The notes under the pieces were generated by a model. It was not told where the DNA came from. It saw nothing but the letters and a program-made list of their open reading frames with translations, and searched no databases. From Bacillota bacterium (GTDB taxonomy: Bacteria > Bacillota > Sulfobacillia > JAJZYS01 > JAJYTV01), in the NCBI GenBank assembly GCA_021806845.1, contig JAKAPV010000025.1, positions 1 to 17,869 on the forward strand: DNA of 17,869 nucleotides, in the 5' to 3' direction. This document shows, piece after piece, positions 1 to 6,912 of the stretch. Numbering within the stretch: position 1 is the first letter of the stretch; each line of letters opens with the position of its first letter. A program made the translations under genes and the position numbers.

Positions 1-666
<666 letters not shown>

Positions 667-690
667 CGCAAGGGCCGACGGGGACCATAA

Positions 691-716
691 AAGCGGGCAT
701 GGTCACGTGCCCGCTT
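691..716 (+). terminator. Hairpin after hemL, probable intrinsic terminator
   Basis: A perfect 9-bp inverted repeat (AAGCGGGCA at 691-699, TGCCCGCTT at 708-716) encloses an 8-base loop. On the + strand only two T follow the stem directly. On the - strand it is followed by TTTTAT, so it would work at least as well in reverse. It lies between hemL and the copper operator and would insulate the two units. Termination activity is inferred. Confidence 0.55.
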
Positions 717-743
717 GCGGCATATACCCTATAGGGGTATGGT
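715..743 (+). promoter_or_regulatory. copZA promoter with CsoR-type copper operator
   Basis: TACCCTATAGGGGTA at 725-739 is a near-perfect palindrome matching the known CsoR operator form (TACCC, centre, GGGGTA). It sits between a possible -35 (TTGCGG, 715-720) and a possible -10 (TATGGT, 738-743) spaced 17 bases apart. CsoR-type proteins repress copZ/copA and release DNA on binding Cu(I), which fits the genes immediately downstream. No csoR gene lies in the window. The operator is clear; the exact promoter hexamers are less certain. Confidence 0.75.
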
Positions 744-766
744 TTGACTGGGAGGCGTTTTTCGCA

Positions 767-979
767 ATGAGCAGACTTATGCTTTCGATCGACGGCATGA
801 CGTGCCAGCACTGCAGGATGACGGTGGAGCGCGCGCTCCTCGGCGTCGACGGCGTGCAAAACGCACAGGTTTCGCTCGAGGACGCGCGCGCCGAGGTGGA
901 GTTCGACCCCAGCCGCGCCACGGTGGAGGCGCTCGTCGAAGCGGTGGACGAAGAGGGCTACCAGGCGCACGCCCTCTAG
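767..979 (+). CDS. copZ: Copper chaperone CopZ, HMA-domain protein
   Basis: A 70-residue single heavy-metal-associated domain that carries Cu(I) in the cytoplasm and delivers it to CopA. The metal site is GMTCQHC at residues 10-16, with both cysteines present. The rest has the beta-alpha-beta-beta-alpha-beta pattern of the family, ending in an EEGYQA-like strand, and the length is typical. I chose the ATG at 767 because GGGAGG lies just upstream (750-755) and the HMA fold starts at once. The same frame is open far upstream into hemL, but that part is not protein-like. copA starts 16 bases after the stop, so the two genes are surely cotranscribed behind the CsoR-type operator at 725-739. Confidence 0.93.
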   Translation: MSRLMLSIDGMTCQHCRMTVERALLGVDGVQNAQVSLEDARAEVEFDPSRATVEALVEAVDEEGYQAHAL

Positions 980-995
980 CTGCGGAGGCGATTCC

Positions 996-3398
996 ATGGC
1001 GGATATGCAGACGGCTGAACCAGCGGCTCCGCAAGCGGAGCGCGAGTGGGAGCTCGAGGTGCAGGGCATGACCTGCGCCTCTTGCGTGCGGCATGTGGAA
1101 AAGGGCCTGAAATCGGTCCCCGGCGTCCATATCGCGAACGTCAACCTGGCGAGCGAGTCGGCGCTGGTGCACGCGGAGCCCGGCGTGCGCGGCCAGGACC
1201 TCGTGGCCGCCGTGCGCGCGCGCGGCTATGACGTCGTGCTCGGGGAGGCGCGACTGCGCAGCCCCGACGGCTTCGACAGCGTCACCGCGCAGAGCCTGGA
1301 GCGGCTCCTGCTCGAGGAGCCGGGCGTCGTAGAGGCGCACGCGAACCCCGCTGCGAGCGAGGTGCTGGTGCGCTTTCTCTCGGCGACGAGCGCGACAGAG
1401 CTCCAGCAGGCGCTGCGCCGCCGCGGCTTCACCCTGCAGGCGACGGAGATCGGCGATGCGGCCCGCACGCGCGAAGGGCGGGCGCTCCTTTGGCGCCTCG
1501 TGATCTCGGCGGTGTTCGCGGCGCCGCTGCTCCTCGCTATGATCCTCTCGGGCATCGGCCGTCCGGTGCCGCTCCTCATGAACGGCTACCTGCAGCTCGG
1601 CCTCGCGACGGTCGTGCAGGTCTACGGCGGGCTGCCGTTCTACCGCGGCGCGGTGCAGAACCTCTTGCACGGCACCGCGAATATGGACGTACTCGTCGCG
1701 CTCGGAACGACCGTCGCCTACGTCGACAGTGCCGTGGAGCTCGCGGTGCGGGGCGGCGCCACATACTTCGAAGTGTCCGCCGTGCTGATCGCGGTGATCT
1801 TGGTCGGCCGCTACCTGGAGGCGAGGGTGAAGGGCAGGGCGGCCTCGGCGATCGCCGCGCTCGCTTCGCTGCAGGCGAAGAGCGCCCTGCGCGTGGTCCC
1901 GGGCGGAGGGACCGAGGAGGTGCCGACCGAGGCACTCGCCCCGGGCGACCTCGTGCTGGTGCGCCCCGGCGAGCGGGTGCCGGTCGACGGCACGATCCGC
2001 GAAGGCGAGAGCGAGATCGACGAGTCGATGCTGACGGGCGAGAGCATGCCCGTGCCGAAGAAGGCTGGCGACTCGGTGATCGGCGCGACCGTGAACCGCT
2101 CGGGCCGCCTCGTCGTCGAGGCGACGCGCATCGGGCGGGACTCGGCGCTCGCGCAGGTCATGCGCGCCGTGAACGAGGCGCAGGGCTCGAAGGCCCCTGT
2201 GCAGCGGCTGGCGGACAGCATCGCGAACGTTTTTGTGCCGGTCGTGCTGGGGCTGGCGCTGCTTACGCTCATCCTCTGGGTACTCCTTGGCGGCAACGTG
2301 CAGGTCGGCATCATCGCGGCGGTGGCGGTCCTCGTGATCGCCTGCCCGTGCGCCCTTGGCCTCGCGACGCCCGCGGCCATCATGGTCGGGACGGGCAAAG
2401 GGGCCGAATCCGGCATCCTGATCCGCAGCGCGGAGGCGCTCGAGGCGGCGCACCGCATCGACACCGTCGTCTTCGACAAGACGGGCACGCTGACGCTCGG
2501 GCGGCCGGCGCTCGTCGAGATCGTCGCCGCGTCGCAGGCGATCGCGCAGGAGAGCTTGCGCATCGCGGCGGCACTCGAGGCGAACTCCTCGCATCCGCTC
2601 GCCACCGCGGTCACGGCCTCGTACGAGGCACTGCCGCCGGAAGTCGAAGGATTCCGCGAACTGCCGGGGCGCGGCGTGCAGGGAGCGGTGGAAGGGCGAG
2701 CGGCGTTGCTCGGCAGCCCACGCCTCCTGGAGGAACAGGGCATCACGCTACCCGCGCTCTCGACCGCGATCGAGCGCATGCGGGCAAGCGGTGCGACCGT
2801 GCTCGCACTGGCGGTCGACGGGAAGCCGGCCGCCGCCTTCGCGGTGCGCGACGTGCTGCGGCCCACGGCGGCTGATGCGGTCGCCCGGCTGCGTGCGCGC
2901 GGCGTGCGCGTCGTGCTCCTGACCGGCGACAGCCGGGAGACTGCGGAGGTGATCGCGCGCGAGGCGGGCATCGACGAGGTGATCGCGGAGGTGCTGCCAG
3001 TCGGCAAGGCCAAGGCGATCCAGGCGCTGCGCGAGGAGGGGCGGCGAGTCGCGATGGTTGGCGACGGCGTGAATGACGCGCCCGCCTTGGCGCAGGCGGA
3101 GGTCGGGATCGCCATGGGCTCAGGGGCCGACGTCTCGCGGGAGGCCGCGGGGATCGTCCTCTTGAGCCGCGACCTGCGCGGCGTCGGGGCCGCGCTCGAG
3201 CTCAGCCGCAAGACGATGGGGAAGATCCGCCAGAATCTCTTTTGGGCCCTTTTCTACAACGCGCTGGGCATCCCGCTCGCGGCGCTCGGACTGCTGACGC
3301 CGGTGATCGCGGGAACGGCGATGGCGCTCAGCTCCATCTCGGTGCTGAGCAACTCCCTGCTGCTCCGCAGAATACAGCTGCGGACGCAGGCGCACTGA
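996..3398 (+). CDS. copA: Copper-exporting P-type ATPase CopA (P1B-1 type)
   Basis: An 800-residue membrane ATPase that pumps Cu(I) out of the cytoplasm. The N-terminal HMA domain has GMTCASC at 24-30. A second HMA-like region (about 85-150) has no CxxC. Catalytic landmarks are TGES at 347-350 (actuator), the transmembrane metal site CPC at 450-452, the phosphorylated Asp494 in DKTGTLT, the HP motif at 533-534, and GDGVNDAP at 689-696. The last membrane segments contain YN and MALSS, which mark the Cu(I) subgroup rather than the Zn/Cd one. The ATG at 996 is preceded by GGAGG at 984-988. Length is normal and the frame is intact. It follows copZ directly and shares its copper-responsive promoter. 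Silver export is a possible additional activity. Confidence 0.97.
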   Translation: MADMQTAEPAAPQAEREWELEVQGMTCASCVRHVEKGLKSVPGVHIANVNLASESALVHAEPGVRGQDLVAAVRARGYDVVLGEARLRSPDGFDSVTAQSLERLLLEEPGVVEAHANPAASEVLVRFLSATSATELQQALRRRGFTLQATEIGDAARTREGRALLWRLVISAVFAAPLLLAMILSGIGRPVPLLMNGYLQLGLATVVQVYGGLPFYRGAVQNLLHGTANMDVLVALGTTVAYVDSAVELAVRGGATYFEVSAVLIAVILVGRYLEARVKGRAASAIAALASLQAKSALRVVPGGGTEEVPTEALAPGDLVLVRPGERVPVDGTIREGESEIDESMLTGESMPVPKKAGDSVIGATVNRSGRLVVEATRIGRDSALAQVMRAVNEAQGSKAPVQRLADSIANVFVPVVLGLALLTLILWVLLGGNVQVGIIAAVAVLVIACPCALGLATPAAIMVGTGKGAESGILIRSAEALEAAHRIDTVVFDKTGTLTLGRPALVEIVAASQAIAQESLRIAAALEANSSHPLATAVTASYEALPPEVEGFRELPGRGVQGAVEGRAALLGSPRLLEEQGITLPALSTAIERMRASGATVLALAVDGKPAAAFAVRDVLRPTAADAVARLRARGVRVVLLTGDSRETAEVIAREAGIDEVIAEVLPVGKAKAIQALREEGRRVAMVGDGVNDAPALAQAEVGIAMGSGADVSREAAGIVLLSRDLRGVGAALELSRKTMGKIRQNLFWALFYNALGIPLAALGLLTPVIAGTAMALSSISVLSNSLLLRRIQLRTQAH

Positions 3399-3600
3399 AG
3401 TACCTGATCGGGACTTGCGGTGGCATCAGGCACTCCTATGTGTGCCGCCCGACCGTGGCTTCGATCGACTGGGATGGGGGGATTCCACGCGTGGCCGGCT
3501 CGAGAGAGGCGCGCGTCCGGGCGACCGCCGTCAGTCGCACCTGCACTTATCAGGGCGCGCGCCGGGCCCGGGCGGGATGACTCTCCTGAGGCTGTCGGCT
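3399..3600. other. Gene-free spacer between convergent copA and the Met-rich gene
   Basis: This 202-base GC-rich spacer separates copA (+) from the methionine-rich gene (-). I find no credible reading frame on either strand. Short perfect palindromes occur (CCACGCGTGG at 3487-3496, plus CCGGGCCCGG and GGCGCGCGCC near 3555-3572), but none has a T tract. I cannot point to a convincing terminator for either gene. Confidence 0.5.
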
Positions 3601-3909
3601 CTATTGGGGTTCGGATTCCGCTTCCGGGGGTGAAGGCTGCTGCGCATCCACGGTATTGTCGCCGTGACTCGGAGCGTCGGCCAGCAGATGGGTCATTCTT
3701 CGAAGTAGCGCGGCCTTTGCGTCAGAGTCCATCCCTTCGCTGAGTTTCGGCAGGCAGACCCCCATCATGTCCTGCATGAAGCGAATGCGGTCGTCGACCG
3801 TCATTCCCTCGAACATGTGAGTCATCATGTCCTGCATCATGCCCTGCATCTGCTCTTGCGGCATCCGGCCCGCCATCTTCTCCATCATTCGGCCCATCAT
3901 GTCGCTCAT
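3601..3909 (-). CDS. Methionine-rich small protein, putative Cu(I)/Ag(I) binder
   Basis: A 102-residue protein I cannot assign to a named family. Nineteen residues are methionine and fourteen of them fall in the first 36, in a helical MxxMM spacing (starting MSDMMGRMMEKM). A more ordinary segment follows (VDDRIRFMQDMMGVCLPKL, one Cys at 52), then a polar, acidic, proline-containing tail. There is no signal peptide or membrane segment. I chose the ATG at 3909 because AGGAGG lies 8 bases upstream (3918-3923, complement); a longer frame to 3981 would overlap the SHOCT gene. It is the last gene of the arsR operon, starting 13 bases after the SHOCT stop. Methionine arrays commonly bind Cu(I) or Ag(I), so metal buffering is a reasonable guess, but no function is shown. 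Confidence 0.75.
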   Translation of the reverse strand: MSDMMGRMMEKMAGRMPQEQMQGMMQDMMTHMFEGMTVDDRIRFMQDMMGVCLPKLSEGMDSDAKAALLRRMTHLLADAPSHGDNTVDAQQPSPPEAESEPQ

Positions 3910-3922
3910 CACTGCATCCTCC

Positions 3923-4138
3923 TCAGCGAAGATCGCGCAGTATCTGCTGGTAGGTTTCCTTGTCGATCTCGCCTGCCGCATAACGCCGGCGCGCGACGGC
4001 GATGGAGTCGTCGGCAGAGCGGGCGTGACAGAAGCCCCCGCTGGCGAAGCGCGCGAATGTCATCACGAGAACCCCCATGATCAGCAGCCCGAAGATCGGG
4101 AAGAGGAACCAGCCGCCAAAGAATGGTGCGAACGGCAC
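3923..4138 (-). CDS. Small membrane protein with C-terminal SHOCT domain
   Basis: A 71-residue protein with one hydrophobic segment at about residues 10-30 (WFLFPIFGLLIMGVLVMTF) and a C-terminal SHOCT-type motif at about 46-71 (ARRRYAAGEIDKETYQQIL). SHOCT domains are short helical tails found on many small membrane proteins, possibly for oligomerisation; the molecular role is unknown. The GTG at 4138 is chosen because GGAGGGG (complement of 4144-4150) lies 5 bases upstream. Longer in-frame extensions run through arsR and are not protein-like. It starts 14 bases after the TAG at 4153 that would end a full-length ArsR. That spacing supports an operon in which ArsR was originally translated to 4153. 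Confidence 0.82.
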   Translation of the reverse strand: MPFAPFFGGWFLFPIFGLLIMGVLVMTFARFASGGFCHARSADDSIAVARRRYAAGEIDKETYQQILRDLR

Positions 4139-4152
4139 CTGTACCCCTCCTT

Positions 4153-4446
4153 CTATAGTGTTTGCCGCCGTTCGATCCAGGAACGAAAGAGTGTGACGAT
4201 CTTCCAGACCGTCTGGTCGGCAATTCAGTAATAGACGAACCCCCCGCGCCGCTCTGCCCGTGCCAGTCCCTGCTCCTTCAGAAGACGGAGATGATGCGAC
4301 ACGAGCGGCTGCGGGAGGGCGAGCGCGGCAACGATCGCGTGAACTGGCTGGCATTCGTCGCGCAGAGTTGCCAGGACCCGCAGGCGGACAGGGTGCCCCA
4401 AGATGCGGAAGCCCTCAGCGGCAGCTTCAAACATGTCGTTGGTCAT
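4153..4446 (-). CDS. ArsR/SmtB-family repressor with in-frame TGA at codon 74 (Sec or nonsense)
   Basis: A winged-helix repressor that would dimerise on the AT-rich palindrome at its own promoter. Residues 1-73 contain the family core: FRILGHPVRLRVLATL, the recognition helix PLVSHHLRLLKEQGL and the wing ending FVYY. TGA (4225-4227) then stops the frame. The next 23 codons, to TAG at 4153, encode IADQTVWKIVTLFRSWIERR plus three residues. That is just what ArsR proteins have after VYY: a short linker and the last dimer helix. The read-through product is 97 residues, a normal length; the stopped one (73) would lack the dimer helix. The next gene's Shine-Dalgarno begins 3 bases beyond the TAG. 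Arginine is common at this site, so CGA to TGA is the simplest explanation. Selenocysteine is possible, since the window has a Sec-type selD and a hairpin follows the TGA. The only cysteine is Cys32, so the inducer is unknown. Confidence 0.8.
4204..4216 (-). promoter_or_regulatory. Candidate SECIS-like hairpin after the arsR TGA
   Basis: On the arsR strand, CCAGA-CGG-TCTGG forms a 5-bp stem with a 3-base loop. The loop starts 17 bases after the first base of the TGA and has G at its second position. Both spacing and loop fit the loose bacterial SECIS description. The stem is short and could occur by chance in GC-rich coding sequence, so this is suggestive only. Confidence 0.3.
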
Positions 4447-4482
4447 GTATATATCTATATATCTTCATATTCTGTCCGTCAA
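4446..4482 (-). promoter_or_regulatory. arsR promoter and palindromic operator, probably leaderless mRNA
   Basis: On the - strand, TTGACG (4477-4482), a 17-base spacer and TATAGA (4454-4459) form a sigma-70-like promoter. The -10 lies inside the perfect palindrome ATATAT-AG-ATATAT (4450-4463), a typical position for ArsR autoregulation. The expected transcription start is about 4446-4448, at the arsR ATG itself, and no Shine-Dalgarno precedes that ATG, so translation is probably leaderless. The short AT-rich patch stands out in GC-rich surroundings. Confidence 0.6.
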
Positions 4483-4568
4483 TCACCCATTAAATGGAGG
4501 AGGTAATCCATGCCGAACGTTGCGCCACCTGGGACCCACAGCCTGACGGCGGGTCAGCATGAGCAGAT

Positions 4569-4604
4569 CGGGCCTGGGGCGAGAGGCGCCCGCCCTCAAG
4601 CCCG
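4569..4604 (-). terminator. Two-part hairpin downstream of the double-HTH regulator gene
   Basis: Complementary arms CGGGC (4569-4573) and GCCCG (4600-4604) enclose a second GC stem (CGCCC/GGGCG) with small internal loops. The structure begins 9 bases beyond the regulator's stop codon, where a terminator is expected. No T tract follows, so activity is uncertain. Confidence 0.3.
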
Positions 4605-4612
4605 ACTCGCGT

Positions 4613-5251
4613 TCACAATGGGTCTTGGTTGTCGGGGTGCAGCCGGATACGCTCCTCGATCTCAGCGATCTGATCCTCCAGGTCTGCCTTTTGCGTCTCC
4701 AGATGCCGCTTGGCGCGGCGCAGCGCGATAATGCTTGCGTCCTCTTGCGGCCGGTCGGCTTCGGGCCAGCCAGACCGCGGTCCTCCATGGTGATGACCAT
4801 GGGTTTGCGGGCCACAGCCGCAGCGTTCCATCATCATCTGCATCATCGGGATCTCACCATCCTTGTGAACGGTCGGGTCAGACGCTGAACTCACCTCGGC
4901 TGCAGAGTAGATCTGACGCTCCAGAGCGACCAGATCCTCCCACGTCATTACCGCCCCGGGTACTGCCGAGCCGGTTTCGACCAAGTAGCGAGCCGACAAC
5001 CCGAGGTATTGTGCCGCCATTTCCAGCGTGACTGGTATGGTCGGGTCCCATCGCGGTTCTTCTGCCAGGAACCGCCCCGTCCGTCTGGCCACCGCCTGCA
5101 GATCGGAGTACCGGAAGCGCCGGTGCGACACGCGGCCCCGCCCGACGCGATAGGTCGGCAACCAACCCTGGAGCGAGTACCAGCGCATCGTCGCAGGGGA
5201 CACACGCAACAGAGCAGCCGCTTCCTGCACCCGAAGGTAACGACCGGTCAC
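4613..5251 (-). CDS. Double-HTH regulator with Met/Cys/His metal-binding insert and coiled-coil tail
   Basis: A 212-residue protein with a MerR/excisionase-like helix-turn-helix at about 5-55 (LRVQEAAALLRVSPATMRWY, then GRVSHRRFRYSDLQ). A second HTH-like segment lies at about 73-95 (TLEMAAQYLGLSARYLVE). Next comes a metal-type insert at 136-157, MMQMMMERCGCG followed by THGHHHGG, with Cys144, Cys146 and four histidines. The last 45 residues form a charged heptad-like coiled coil (TQKADLEDQIAEIEERI). This order is unlike classic MerR sensors, whose metal cysteines sit beside the dimer helix. I infer a metal-responsive DNA-binding protein, perhaps for copper or silver given nearby genes; that is not shown. 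The GTG at 5251 is preceded by GAGG and its own promoter. It follows the SQR gene on the same strand and could be partly read through from it. Confidence 0.8.
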   Translation of the reverse strand: MTGRYLRVQEAAALLRVSPATMRWYSLQGWLPTYRVGRGRVSHRRFRYSDLQAVARRTGRFLAEEPRWDPTIPVTLEMAAQYLGLSARYLVETGSAVPGAVMTWEDLVALERQIYSAAEVSSASDPTVHKDGEIPMMQMMMERCGCGPQTHGHHHGGPRSGWPEADRPQEDASIIALRRAKRHLETQKADLEDQIAEIEERIRLHPDNQDPL

Positions 5252-5269
5252 CTCCTCACCTCAAGCTCG

Positions 5270-5298
5270 ATGTTACTAGAGGAATAACTTATAGTCAA
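5270..5298 (-). promoter_or_regulatory. Promoter of the double-HTH regulator gene
   Basis: On the - strand, TTGACT (5293-5298), a 17-base spacer and TAACAT (5270-5275) resemble a sigma-70 promoter, about 20 bases upstream of the GTG at 5251. The spacer contains ATAAGTTAT, a 9-base palindrome, and GTTA/TAAC arms spaced 9 apart run into the -10. Such symmetry between -35 and -10 is usual for MerR-type regulators, so autoregulation is plausible. Confidence 0.5.
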
Positions 5299-5314
5299 AC
5301 TGAAACAAGGCGCA

Positions 5315-6469
5315 TCAGAACCAGGTGCGCCACCAGTTCTTCTCGAAGGCGACCTTGGCGACATGCCAGTGACGACCAGGGCGGAACATCTTCACTTCCG
5401 GCACAGGCTCCGCGTAGAAGTTTCCGCGCGCGAAACCAGCGACGCCGGAGCCCATCTCGATGAAGCATTCGCCGTTGCCTGAGAAGCGCCCCTCGTCGTC
5501 CCTGCCGGTCCACCTTGCCGCGATCGTCCTCGCAACAGCCTCCGCCTGCGCGTGCGCGAAAACTCCCGCCTTCGGGAGAGGTTTCCCCATCGCGAGCATC
5601 ACACCGGTGACATCGCCGATGGCAAAGACGTTCTCGAAGCGCGTCTCGCAGGACTCGCGGTCGATCGCAACCCAACCTCCGGGCGCAGTGAGTCCGGCCT
5701 CCTGCACGACGGCAGGCGGCACATGCGGCGGGACGACGGCCAGCACGTCATAGGACGCTTCGTCGCCACCCTCAAACTGCAGGCGCCTGTGTGCGACATC
5801 CACCCGCGAGACGTGGCGGCTCGGGTGGTAGGCGATGCCGCGTTCGGCCACGAGGTCCTTTACTCCCTGTGAAACCGCAGGTCCCGCCACCCCCATGGGT
5901 GCAGGCTCCGCGGCCCAGACTGCCACCTCCACCCGGCCGCGCACGCCGCGCTTCCGGAGCAGGTGGTCGATCAGCATGGCTCCTTCGTAGGGGGCCGCCG
6001 GGCACTTGAAAGGTACGCCCGCGATCAGGACGACGACGCGTCCCTCATGCAGGGTCTGAAGGGCCTCGTAGAGACGCGTGGCTCCCTCCACCGTGTAGAA
6101 GTTGTGTCCGGCCTCGGCGAGTCCGGGAATCCGCTCCGGCGCGAGTTCCGCCCCGAGAGCGACGACAAGGGCGTCCCCCTGCAGCACTTCATCCCCGATG
6201 TAGACGGTGCGGGTGGCCGGATCGAGCCTCGTCACCTCTCCTTTGAGAACGTCGATCCCCTTCTGTCGCAGATCTGCGAGGTCGCGCTGAACGTCCTGGA
6301 CCTTTCGCGTGCCGGTCATCAGCCAGAGAAGGGACGGCCAGAACACATGCCGTCCAGAGCGCTCGATCAGAATGATGCGGTCTTCCTTCGGCAACATGCG
6401 CCGCAGGGTGCTGGCCGTGACGACACCACCGACTCCCCCGCCCAGCACGACGGCCGTCTTCCCGGACAT
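5315..6469 (-). CDS. Sulfide:quinone oxidoreductase-like FAD flavoprotein
   Basis: A 384-residue pyridine-nucleotide-disulfide-type flavoprotein of the SQR group. SQR enzymes oxidise sulfide to polysulfide or persulfide at the membrane and reduce quinone. The N-terminal FAD-binding loop is VVLGGGVGG (GGGVGG at 10-15), and the second FAD site is NVFAIGDVTG near 290-300. Two cysteines are placed like the SQR redox pair: Cys156 in FKCPAAPYE and Cys335 in GECFIEMG. The C-terminus FEKNWWRTWF resembles the aromatic amphipathic membrane anchor of SQRs. The ATG at 6469 has GAGGGGGG 7 bases upstream. It is the last gene of the selD operon, 31 bases after the DsrE gene. The natural substrate (sulfide, polysulfide or selenide) is not settled by sequence. 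Confidence 0.85.
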   Translation of the reverse strand: MSGKTAVVLGGGVGGVVTASTLRRMLPKEDRIILIERSGRHVFWPSLLWLMTGTRKVQDVQRDLADLRQKGIDVLKGEVTRLDPATRTVYIGDEVLQGDALVVALGAELAPERIPGLAEAGHNFYTVEGATRLYEALQTLHEGRVVVLIAGVPFKCPAAPYEGAMLIDHLLRKRGVRGRVEVAVWAAEPAPMGVAGPAVSQGVKDLVAERGIAYHPSRHVSRVDVAHRRLQFEGGDEASYDVLAVVPPHVPPAVVQEAGLTAPGGWVAIDRESCETRFENVFAIGDVTGVMLAMGKPLPKAGVFAHAQAEAVARTIAARWTGRDDEGRFSGNGECFIEMGSGVAGFARGNFYAEPVPEVKMFRPGRHWHVAKVAFEKNWWRTWF

Positions 6470-6500
6470 GAACGCGCCCCCCTCAGCTCCGTCAAACTCT

Positions 6501-6851
6501 TTAGTAGACGATCACCTTGTCCGCCCAGAGCGTCCACTCCGTCAGCTCTTCCATCGAGCTCCGGTGCACGCCCTCGATCATCTCGGATTCGACGAGACCT
6601 CTGGCGTCGAGGCAGGTGCCGCAGGCGCCGATCTCGGCCCCGCGGCGGACAGCCGCGCCCAGCATGCGTTCCAGGTGATAGTAGCCGCTCGGGACCTTCT
6701 GCCCTTGTTTGCCGGAGAGCGTCGCGTCCGCCATCAGGAAGACGCGCACCTTCACCTCGTCGCGCGAGCTGAGGGCGATCGCGTGGCGCATGCCGTTGTA
6801 GGTGCGTTCGGTTCCGTAGGGCGGGTCATTCAAGATGAGCAGCACATTCAT
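6501..6851 (-). CDS. DsrE/DsrF-like family protein
   Basis: A 116-residue DsrE-fold protein. The start MNVLLILNDPPYGTERTYN and a hydrophobic HAIALSS helix are typical. A GACGTCLDARG segment at about 77-87 contains the two cysteines expected in sulfur-carrier members, and the tail WTLWADKVIVY is characteristic. DsrE-type proteins accept and pass on persulfide sulfur, or serve as related redox partners. Some DsrE-like relatives are selenoproteins, but here the candidate positions are ordinary cysteine codons and the stop is TAA. The ATG at 6851 follows AAAGGTGG, at a slightly long spacing of about 12. It lies between a copper protein and the SQR-like enzyme in one operon, so a role in handling the SQR sulfur product is a natural inference. 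Confidence 0.88.
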   Translation of the reverse strand: MNVLLILNDPPYGTERTYNGMRHAIALSSRDEVKVRVFLMADATLSGKQGQKVPSGYYHLERMLGAAVRRGAEIGACGTCLDARGLVESEMIEGVHRSSMEELTEWTLWADKVIVY

Positions 6852-6912
6852 TGCGATCAGAATCCACCTTTCGTCGGCTCAGTTGCGGTGGCAGCAGTCG
6901 AGGGCGGACCGG

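Noticed and set aside
777..2594. Long open frame antisense to copA
   Set aside because: It is a GC-rich shadow: arginine/histidine-rich with no domain sense, opposite an unambiguous gene.
3585..3632. tRNA 3'-half-like string (GGGGTTCGGATTCC)
   Set aside because: The T-loop has G instead of the invariant A, no cloverleaf can be built, and most of the string codes for the C-terminus of the Met-rich protein.
5302..5317. TGA then TGC at the end of the SQR-like gene as a further Sec codon
   Set aside because: SQR proteins normally end with an aromatic anchor like NWWRTWF, and the sequence beyond the TGA is the next gene's promoter.
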